Origin: Bacillota bacterium
Lineage (GTDB): Bacteria > Bacillota > Clostridia > Christensenellales > Aristaeellaceae
Length of the DNA: 8,683 nt
Direction of reading: 5' to 3'
Assembly (NCBI GenBank): GCA_023444095.1
Contig: JAEZRP010000015.1
Location: forward strand, 1-8,683
The notes beneath the pieces were generated by a model. The model had not been told where the DNA came from. It saw only the letters and a program-made list of their open reading frames with translations, and made no database searches. Within the stretch, counting starts at the first letter, position 1; the number at the start of each line of letters is the position of its first letter. Shown here in pieces: positions 1-5,354 of this stretch. The position numbers and the translations under genes are program-made.

Positions 1-171
1 TCGCTGAATCCAGACCTTCGTCGGTCGCTTAAGCGTAGCATTTTCTCCGTCAACCCGTCAAGCCCGAGCCGCCTGCGGCGGCGGCTGCCTTTTTGCCTCT
101 GGTTTCCGAGAATCTTGAAATCACTGTCTCTTTCACAGTTGGTTGCTTACAGAAATGAATGAACACTGCCA
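1..171 (+). repeat. Left copy of 171-bp inverted repeat; probable insertion-sequence end
   Basis: This segment is the reverse complement of 8513-8683 with no gaps. Only two mismatches are seen, at 128 and 138. Its inner edge, read toward the operon, ends in TTACAGAAATGAATGAACAC then TGCC. This resembles the terminal repeats of IS256/Mutator-type elements, which often contain TTACAC...ACACT near the tip; that comparison is from memory and needs a database check. Outside the tip lie a GC-rich hairpin with a T run (67-94) and, in one plus-strand frame, a short open stretch ending at TAA 28-30. Together these fit the 3' end of a transposase gene, its terminator and the element's end. The element would continue beyond position 1. 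No transposase domain is visible, so the family is uncertain. The boundary is placed at 170-171, where similarity to the other copies stops. Confidence 0.8.
67..94 (+). terminator. Terminator-like hairpin inside left repeat
   Basis: AGCCGCC (67-73) and GGCGGCT (80-86) form a perfect 7-bp GC-rich stem with a 6-base loop. GCC and five T residues (90-94) follow on the plus strand. This polarity would stop transcripts entering from outside position 1, so the repeat's own gene probably reads toward the operon. The stem-to-T gap of three bases makes it a slightly imperfect rho-independent terminator. Confidence 0.5.
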
Positions 172-225
172 GATATCCTGTGCCTTATAATTTCTGTCCG
201 ATTTGGGGTTGACAATCCTCTCCAT
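133..225 (-). pseudogene. Possible start of a gene cut off by the left repeat
   Basis: An ATG at 225-223 follows a strong AAAGGAGGG sequence (234-226). It opens a minus-strand frame beginning MERIVNPKSDRNYKAQDI, which crosses into the repeat at 171 and stops at 135-133. The Shine-Dalgarno core is only one or two bases from this ATG. A TTG at 215-213 lies at a better distance, but its frame is also short and starts MSTPNRTEIIRH. Either way the frame would be the first codons of a sixth gene downstream of the operon, interrupted by insertion of the repeat element. The peptide is not recognised and the region may be non-coding. Confidence 0.2.
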
Positions 226-377
226 CCCTCCTTTGAGATCCCCCTTCTCAATACTTGCTTAATGCGGCATATGCTTACGACACACGGAATACTATGTCAC
301 TCACTGGGCTCTTTCATGTCGCCGCTTCTGAACGGACGCTGCCAGATGCTTCTCGATGATGACTTGCGTCGTATCCG
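172..377. other. Left intergenic flank, no intact gene
   Basis: This 206-base stretch lies between the end of the last operon gene and the left repeat. There is no GC-rich stem with a T run after the operon's last stop codon, so no rho-independent terminator is evident. A small perfect hairpin, TTGAGA (233-238) with TCTCAA (246-251), precedes the AAAGGAGGG sequence on the minus strand and may be incidental. An 11-base word, TGCCTTATAAT at 181-191, recurs in the right flank at 8261-8271. Confidence 0.5.
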
Positions 378-1220
378 CTACTCCCAAATCCTGTTCTTGT
401 CATACACGATGTTCGCGAGACCGCCGTCGACGCGGCCACTAAATCCGTCGGTGGTCTTGGCGACGACCCCTTCGGATCTTCCCATGAAGCTGAATGGCAC
501 GTCGTCCACATTGCCGCTCAAAATATCATCGCACACCCGAATGGCGCTTGGAATCATTCCACTGAAATCGGGAGTCGACTCTTCGGGTCGGTGTCCATGA
601 GACAGGAGTACGTTGTCGTACTTCCCATCGGTCGCGGCCTTGAGGAGAACCAGCGAGCTGCGGTACGTCGTGACTCCTGTGGAATAATCGCCAAACAGGA
701 AGGTTCTTGGATTGCACGCGTCGCCGAGCAGCAGCAGACGCTCCTCGCGGATGAGCATGGTCAGCGTCCCAAGCGTATGTCCCGGACAGGCAAACATCTC
801 AATCGCCACCCCTCCGAGATCAAATACATCACCATCCCCCAAATCCTTGAACAGTCCCTTGTCGGCGGTGGGTATGAAGTCATCGCCTGGAATTTGGTCC
901 CGTAGAGGGGACTTGGACAGACCCATCCTACGTCCCTCCTCCTTGCCGTGCGCGTCAAAGATGTAGAAGTCCTTGTGGCTCATGTACACGTCCTCGAATT
1001 CTGCGGCACCCATCGCGTGATCGATGTGCCCGTGGGTGATGAGGACGGTCACCGGCTTGTCGGTGAGCGCATCAACGCATGCCTTGAGACTCCCGAATCC
1101 GCTGCCCGTATCAAGAAGCGCGGCTCTTTCCTCGCCTTCGACCAGATACATATGTTCGCCGCAGAACCCGAAGATGCGCGTAACCCGGGGTGTAATCTTC
1201 TCATAACCAAATTGAAGCAT
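378..1220 (-). CDS. Metallo-beta-lactamase-fold hydrolase (second MBL enzyme, last gene of operon)
   Basis: A 280-residue MBL-fold metal-dependent hydrolase, about the usual length for a single-domain member. The metal-binding motif THGHIDH is at residues 62-68. The other expected ligands are His148 in PGHTLGT, Asp167 in LLGDACN and His208 in SHGH. The set for a two-metal site is therefore complete and an active enzyme is expected. The substrate cannot be read from sequence: the superfamily includes lactonases, thioesterases and phosphodiesterases. No signal peptide is visible, so it is probably cytoplasmic. The start chosen is ATG 1220-1218, because GAGGAAGGG (1237-1229) sits eight bases upstream. 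An in-frame ATG at 1247, overlapping the previous stop codon as TAATG, would add nine residues but lacks such a site. Hand-counted 60-base blocks starting at 601, 841, 961 and 1081 are 52-62% GC. Blocks starting at 2221 and 3601 in the upstream genes are 75% and 68%. The gene may therefore have a different history. Confidence 0.9.
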   Translation of the reverse strand: MLQFGYEKITPRVTRIFGFCGEHMYLVEGEERAALLDTGSGFGSLKACVDALTDKPVTVLITHGHIDHAMGAAEFEDVYMSHKDFYIFDAHGKEEGRRMGLSKSPLRDQIPGDDFIPTADKGLFKDLGDGDVFDLGGVAIEMFACPGHTLGTLTMLIREERLLLLGDACNPRTFLFGDYSTGVTTYRSSLVLLKAATDGKYDNVLLSHGHRPEESTPDFSGMIPSAIRVCDDILSGNVDDVPFSFMGRSEGVVAKTTDGFSGRVDGGLANIVYDKNRIWE

Positions 1221-1228
1221 GAGCTCAT

Positions 1229-1237
1229 CCCTTCCTC
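1229..1237 (-). promoter_or_regulatory. Ribosome binding site deciding the start of the second MBL gene
   Basis: GAGGAAGGG lies between the stop codon of the rhamnosidase gene (1249-1247) and ATG 1220. It is eight bases from that ATG. It sits downstream of the alternative ATG at 1247, so it can only serve the shorter form. Confidence 0.65.
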
Positions 1238-1246
1238 GGCGGATCA

Positions 1247-3559
1247 TTACCGCACGATCTCGAGTTCCTCCGGCGCGTCAATCGTTACCTCCATGCCCGC
1301 GCCGCCTTCCGGCTTCCGGCACGACACGTGGAGCATGCCCTTGGGCGTGATGACCGAGCCCTCCGCCCAGTCGAGATACCCGAGGTTGGGCGCAACCTTC
1401 GCAGCCGCGTAGCCGGGCGCCGCGGGACGAACGCCCAGTATCACCGCGGGCAGCTCGTAGAGCAAAATCGAGCCCCACGCGTGGCATTCGCTGCGCGGAT
1501 TGTCGTTGCTCTCCATACAGGTGGTCAGGTGGTTGCGGATCATGCCGCGCCACGGCTCCCAAAGCTCGTTCGTCCGCTCGTACATCCCCGCCTGCTCGAG
1601 CGCGCGGAAGAAGTAGAACGCAAAGGACACGGAGCACTGCGCCAGGCTCTTGTCCGTGAGCGCGGTTTCCATCAGCCGCTTTGCCTCGCCCTGCTCGGCC
1701 AGGCCCGTCAGAACCGCCCACACTTGGCAATGCTGGCTGTACTTGTCAATGCCCGGGCCGTCCTGATAAAGTCCGTTATCGCTCAAGCAGTATGTGCGAA
1801 TCGCAGTTTTCATCGCCTCGGCGCGTTCGCGGTACTCCGCCGCCTGCCCGTCCCGGCCCACGTATTCGGCAAGGTCCGCCGCGCGGCAGAGCCCGTAGGC
1901 ATACAGGAAGCTCTCCATTGTGATCGGGCCATCGAGAATCGCATCCGGAACGCCCATCGTACTGTTCCACTCCGGCGCCCAGTCGACATACGACCAGTAG
2001 CGGTTGCGTCCGAGCGGTCCGCCGATGCGGCCGACCAGCCCGCGCGCGTCCAGTGCGCGGTGGAAGAACTCGAGGATGCCGTCGACGGTCGCGAGGTACC
2101 GCCGCACGAGCGCTTTGTCTCCGAAGTACATCATGTGGTCGTGGATCATGAGGATATAGTAGATGGAGAAGCCGGGGATGATGTTCGGTCCGACGGTGGG
2201 ATAGCAGCAGTTGAGGATCCCGTCCGGGCGGCGCGCGCGGTGGAACTCGTCGATGGTCTTGCGCGCGAGCCGGTCGTCCATGCCCATGCTGTAGGTGAAC
2301 AGAATCTGCGAGCGCGTGTCCATCGCGTACTGCAGCTGCTCGTAGAACGGGCAATCCTCATACGTCTCGTGCATGCAGCGCCTGAGCGAGTTGAGGCTGA
2401 TGTCCCAGATGGGCGCAAGGCTCTCGTCCGATGCGCGCGCCTCGGTCTTGACGATCAGCGGATACCCGGTCTCGCGGTAGTCCATGCCGAGGAGCGTGAG
2501 CGGCTGATCGCCCGTTTTGATGGTGAGCTTCACAAACCGGAACGTGCGGAACCAGAACGGCTCGTATGCCTCGGGCCTGTCCGATGTGCCGTAGCCGTCC
2601 ACCGTGTAGACATCCGTATATCCCTCGAGTTCTCCGTTCACGCAGTCCGTGCGGTCGCCCTTGCGGCCGTGCCGCTCGCCCTCCCTGCGCGGCAGGACAT
2701 ACGCCTCCGAGCACAGAATCTCGATGCCCGCGCCGGCGCCGCCCGCCACGCGCAGGTTGAGATACCCGGTCGTGAGAACGTCAGCGTTAATTTCCACATC
2801 CTCCGTGGTGTTCGCCGCGATTTCGAGGGAAGCCTCTCCTTTCGCGAACCGCTCCCACGCATCCTTCCCATGCGCGGACGCGCGCACCGCCATGACCCCG
2901 GCGAAATGCTTCGGCGTCTCATAGAGCTGCGGAATCGGGCGCGGGGTCGCGCTCGCGGGGCTGACCGCGCCGGAGAGCTCAAAGCGGTTGTACGCGCGCG
3001 AACCGCTCCAGTCCGCATCGTCATAGCCCGCATCCGTCCAACCAATAAGCGACGCATCGCCGCGCGCGATTTCGTTGACATAGAGGAAGGTCTGGAAGCC
3101 GCCCTCCGGAACGATCTCGATGTTGCGGTTGATCTTGCTTTTGAAGGTATTGTCCGCGCAGAACGCCTCGCGCGCGCCGTCCTGATACGCGATCTCGCCC
3201 TCGAGGTAGAAGCCGGGCGTCGCCGTGCGCCAAACGGAATGGAAGTACTTCTTGTCCGTCGGGTAGCGCAGAACGACTGCGGCAATGACGTTCTCGCCAC
3301 TTCTCAGGTGCTCCTTCAGGTCGACCGTCTCGTAATGCCAGATCATGCCGTCGCCCTTGCAGGGACCGACCGACACGGAGGTGCCGTTCACAAACAGCCG
3401 GTAGCGCGAGTCCGCCGAAACATTTACGACAAAGGACGCGACTGCGCGGTCAAGGGTGAACACCTTGCGAAAATACACGATCTTCGGCGAAGCGGTGTCC
3501 GCATGCGTCCACGCATCCGACCAGATCCAGCTCGTCATGGGAATTTGCCACATAGCCAT
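1247..3559 (-). CDS. GH78-type alpha-L-rhamnosidase
   Basis: A 770-residue protein with the architecture of bacterial alpha-L-rhamnosidases, which remove terminal L-rhamnose from glycosides by inversion. N-terminal beta-sandwich domains span roughly residues 25-370, including RYRLFVNGTSVSVGP (53-66). The (alpha/alpha)6-barrel catalytic domain follows at about 380-700. A C-terminal beta-domain covers about 705-770 (VRPAAPGY...ITPKGMLHVSCRKP). The region EDCPFYEQLQYAMDTRSQIL (401-420) corresponds to the family's DCP...E motif, with Glu407 the likely general acid. The stretch ESNDNPRSECHAWGS (683-697) holds candidate general bases such as Glu691. No signal peptide or membrane segment is visible, so the substrate must be imported. 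GGAGG (3570-3566) lies six bases before the ATG. The gene begins 13 bases after the preceding MBL gene, in the same operon. The fold is confident. Substrate could be a flavonoid or oligosaccharide rhamnoside, or a related 6-deoxy or arabinosyl sugar. Confidence 0.9.
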   Translation of the reverse strand: MAMWQIPMTSWIWSDAWTHADTASPKIVYFRKVFTLDRAVASFVVNVSADSRYRLFVNGTSVSVGPCKGDGMIWHYETVDLKEHLRSGENVIAAVVLRYPTDKKYFHSVWRTATPGFYLEGEIAYQDGAREAFCADNTFKSKINRNIEIVPEGGFQTFLYVNEIARGDASLIGWTDAGYDDADWSGSRAYNRFELSGAVSPASATPRPIPQLYETPKHFAGVMAVRASAHGKDAWERFAKGEASLEIAANTTEDVEINADVLTTGYLNLRVAGGAGAGIEILCSEAYVLPRREGERHGRKGDRTDCVNGELEGYTDVYTVDGYGTSDRPEAYEPFWFRTFRFVKLTIKTGDQPLTLLGMDYRETGYPLIVKTEARASDESLAPIWDISLNSLRRCMHETYEDCPFYEQLQYAMDTRSQILFTYSMGMDDRLARKTIDEFHRARRPDGILNCCYPTVGPNIIPGFSIYYILMIHDHMMYFGDKALVRRYLATVDGILEFFHRALDARGLVGRIGGPLGRNRYWSYVDWAPEWNSTMGVPDAILDGPITMESFLYAYGLCRAADLAEYVGRDGQAAEYRERAEAMKTAIRTYCLSDNGLYQDGPGIDKYSQHCQVWAVLTGLAEQGEAKRLMETALTDKSLAQCSVSFAFYFFRALEQAGMYERTNELWEPWRGMIRNHLTTCMESNDNPRSECHAWGSILLYELPAVILGVRPAAPGYAAAKVAPNLGYLDWAEGSVITPKGMLHVSCRKPEGGAGMEVTIDAPEELEIVR

Positions 3560-3572
3560 AGTTGTCCTCCAT

Positions 3573-4367
3573 TTACTTCATTTGCGCATCGTAGATGGCA
3601 TTCGGATGATAGCAGATGTGCGCGCCGAGATAGCTCTGCCGCAGCGCGCCGTCGGGGCGCGGGAACGGCAGCGTCGGGGAGGAGATGTCCTCGCGCCCGG
3701 GCACGCCGTCGAGAATCCTCTGATCGAGGATGATAAAGTCGTTGACATAGCTCTTGTCAATCGGCGAGCCGTTGTGCGCGGGGCAGAGGATGTCGTACTC
3801 CGCATAGCGCGCCTTGAGCTTGCGCATGTTGCGCTGGTGGTTCTCGATGGTCTGACCGGGGGCCTTCGCGCCGCCCATGTTGCACAGAACCTGACCGGGG
3901 TCGAGCTCGTCGCCCGTAAAGAGCATGCGGTTGTCGAGGTCGACGATCGCAATGCTGCCGAGCGAATGCGCGCCGATGTAGAGAATCTCGAGCCTGCGGC
4001 TTCCGAGGTTCAAAATCTCGCCCTCCGCGAGCGTCTGAATTTCGTAATCGAGCTTCCAGCTGCCGTCGTCGCCGCCGAACGGACGCTTCGCATCGCTTGC
4101 CGCGAGAGGGTGCATGTAGGCGCGTTTGAACCAGCCGTTGCCGCCCGTGTGGTCGAAATGCCCGTGCGTGTTGATGACCCCGGCTATCGGGAGATTGGTC
4201 AGCGTTTCGCAGAATGCCTTGAGGTCGTTCGGCGACATGCCGCTGTCGATCAGCATCGCCATCTCATCGCCCAGAAGCAGATAGGCGTCGCAGCCTACGC
4301 CGGTGATCACCCAGGTGTTTTGCGTGATCTTGCGCGCGGTGAAGGGACGCGGTGCGGGTCGCTCCAT
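3573..4367 (-). CDS. Metallo-beta-lactamase-fold hydrolase (first MBL enzyme)
   Basis: A 264-residue single-domain MBL-fold hydrolase. The THGHFDH motif is at residues 67-73. The remaining ligands are His134 in GAHSLGS, Asp153 in FTGDEL and His198 in CPAHNG, so both metal sites look intact. It differs clearly from the other MBL protein in this operon in length, in its ligand-flanking segments and in its C-terminal tail. The two therefore look like separate family members rather than a recent duplication. The tail after residue 200, with LGAHICYHPNAIYD near the end, probably caps the active site. It has no signal peptide. The strong site AGGAGGT (4382-4376) overlaps the regulator's stop codon and is eight bases from the ATG, so translation of the two genes is closely linked. 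The reaction is unknown; lactone, ester or thioester hydrolysis are possibilities. Confidence 0.9.
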   Translation of the reverse strand: MERPAPRPFTARKITQNTWVITGVGCDAYLLLGDEMAMLIDSGMSPNDLKAFCETLTNLPIAGVINTHGHFDHTGGNGWFKRAYMHPLAASDAKRPFGGDDGSWKLDYEIQTLAEGEILNLGSRRLEILYIGAHSLGSIAIVDLDNRMLFTGDELDPGQVLCNMGGAKAPGQTIENHQRNMRKLKARYAEYDILCPAHNGSPIDKSYVNDFIILDQRILDGVPGREDISSPTLPFPRPDGALRQSYLGAHICYHPNAIYDAQMK

Positions 4368-4375
4368 ATACGTTT

Positions 4376-4382
4376 ACCTCCT
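4376..4382 (-). promoter_or_regulatory. Ribosome binding site overlapping the regulator's stop codon
   Basis: AGGAGGT shares its first base with the TGA stop of the AraC gene (4384-4382) and lies eight bases before the MBL start at 4367. Ribosomes finishing the regulator would be placed next to this site, which suggests coupled translation. Confidence 0.7.
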
Positions 4383-5353
4383 CAGTTTTGATCCTGATGT
4401 TTTGTGCGGTACTCCGCGGGAGATGCCTCGAATTTCTCGCGGAAAATCTTATAAAAGTAGGATATGTTATTAAACCCAACCTGCCCGGCGATTTCGCGCA
4501 CGGACAGATCCGTTGTGGTCAGCAGCCGCTTGGCTTCCTCGATGCAGAAATAGTGCTTGAGCTCGACGAACGTGAGACCCAGCTTCTGCCGGATCGCCTT
4601 GCTGAGGTAGTACCGATCGTAACCGAACACGCGCGCGGTCTCCGTCAGGGTCGCGGTGGCGAAGTAGTTTTGGATGTAGGAGAGGATGAACAGCATATCC
4701 CCCCGCCCCGTGTCCTCGTTCTGGTACACATACCCGATGTTCTGTCCGTACACCCGGTACAAGGCGTTGAGAAGCGCCGCCAGATGACATTTGATCATGT
4801 TGACCGAGGAGATGTCCGGGTCCAAAAACTCGGCGATCAGAAGATCCGCCAATGCGCGCGAATCCGCGTCCCCGCGCGAAGAGAGATGCATGTACCGCTC
4901 GCCCGACTGCCCCAGAAACAGGTTCGCAATGGGGCGCGTGGTCGAAATCAGCTGCAGAAAGTCCGGCGAAAAAAAGCTATCCGCGGCGATGATGTTCACC
5001 GCAATATCGCCCGTCCCGCAGGCGTCGATGCTGTGATGCGCGCCCGGGCAGAGGATGACAAGGTCGCCCTCGCGCGCGGTGACGACCGCATCGTCAAAGC
5101 GGTGGGTGAGCTGCCCCGAGTAGACATACATCAGCTCATACTGCGGATGCGCGTGCCGCTCAACTGCCATTTTGCAAGCATGTGTGCTGAACTTCACGGG
5201 CGTCGGCAGGCTCAGCAGATAGCTGGCATCGCTCCACGGGCAGTCCACCATTTCCTTCAAGTACTGCCCGGCCGTCCACTCCTCGCTCCCCTGCGCGAAG
5301 ATGCTCGCAAGGATGGTATGCCCGAGCCGTGCGCGGATGGTTTCTCGGTTCAT
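4382..5353 (-). CDS. AraC-family transcriptional regulator with N-terminal cupin domain
   Basis: A 323-residue regulator in two parts. The N-terminal half carries a cupin-like ligand-binding fold, marked by HAHPQYELMYVYSG (67-80), GDLVILCPGAHH (96-107) and a linker to about residue 215. The C-terminal half is an AraC/XylS DNA-binding domain with two helix-turn-helix motifs. The first is TLTETARVFGYDRYYLSKAI (235-254). The second is at about 284-308 (SVREIAGQVGFNNISYFYKIF), followed by the family signature SPAEYR (311-316). Members usually activate sugar-use genes when the cupin binds a sugar. It starts one base after the stop of the large glycosidase gene, and no clear ribosome binding site precedes it. 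Translation by re-initiation is therefore likely. Being inside the operon suggests autoregulation of the whole unit. The inducer is not evident; rhamnose or a rhamnoside is an inference from context. Confidence 0.93.
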   Translation of the reverse strand: MNRETIRARLGHTILASIFAQGSEEWTAGQYLKEMVDCPWSDASYLLSLPTPVKFSTHACKMAVERHAHPQYELMYVYSGQLTHRFDDAVVTAREGDLVILCPGAHHSIDACGTGDIAVNIIAADSFFSPDFLQLISTTRPIANLFLGQSGERYMHLSSRGDADSRALADLLIAEFLDPDISSVNMIKCHLAALLNALYRVYGQNIGYVYQNEDTGRGDMLFILSYIQNYFATATLTETARVFGYDRYYLSKAIRQKLGLTFVELKHYFCIEEAKRLLTTTDLSVREIAGQVGFNNISYFYKIFREKFEASPAEYRTKHQDQN

Positions 5354-5354
5354 G

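Noticed and set aside
1..40. Outward-reading start ATG at 40-38 (peptide MLRLSDRRRSGFS) with upstream GGAG
   Set aside because: The hairpin with T run has the opposite polarity, favouring a gene entering from outside. The peptide is not recognised as a transposase N-terminus. It remains an alternative.
1328..3733. Very long plus-strand open frame of about 800 codons opposite the rhamnosidase gene
   Set aside because: It is antisense to a well-supported gene, is rich in Arg, Ala and Val as expected from GC-rich reverse frames, and has no recognisable domain or ribosome binding site.
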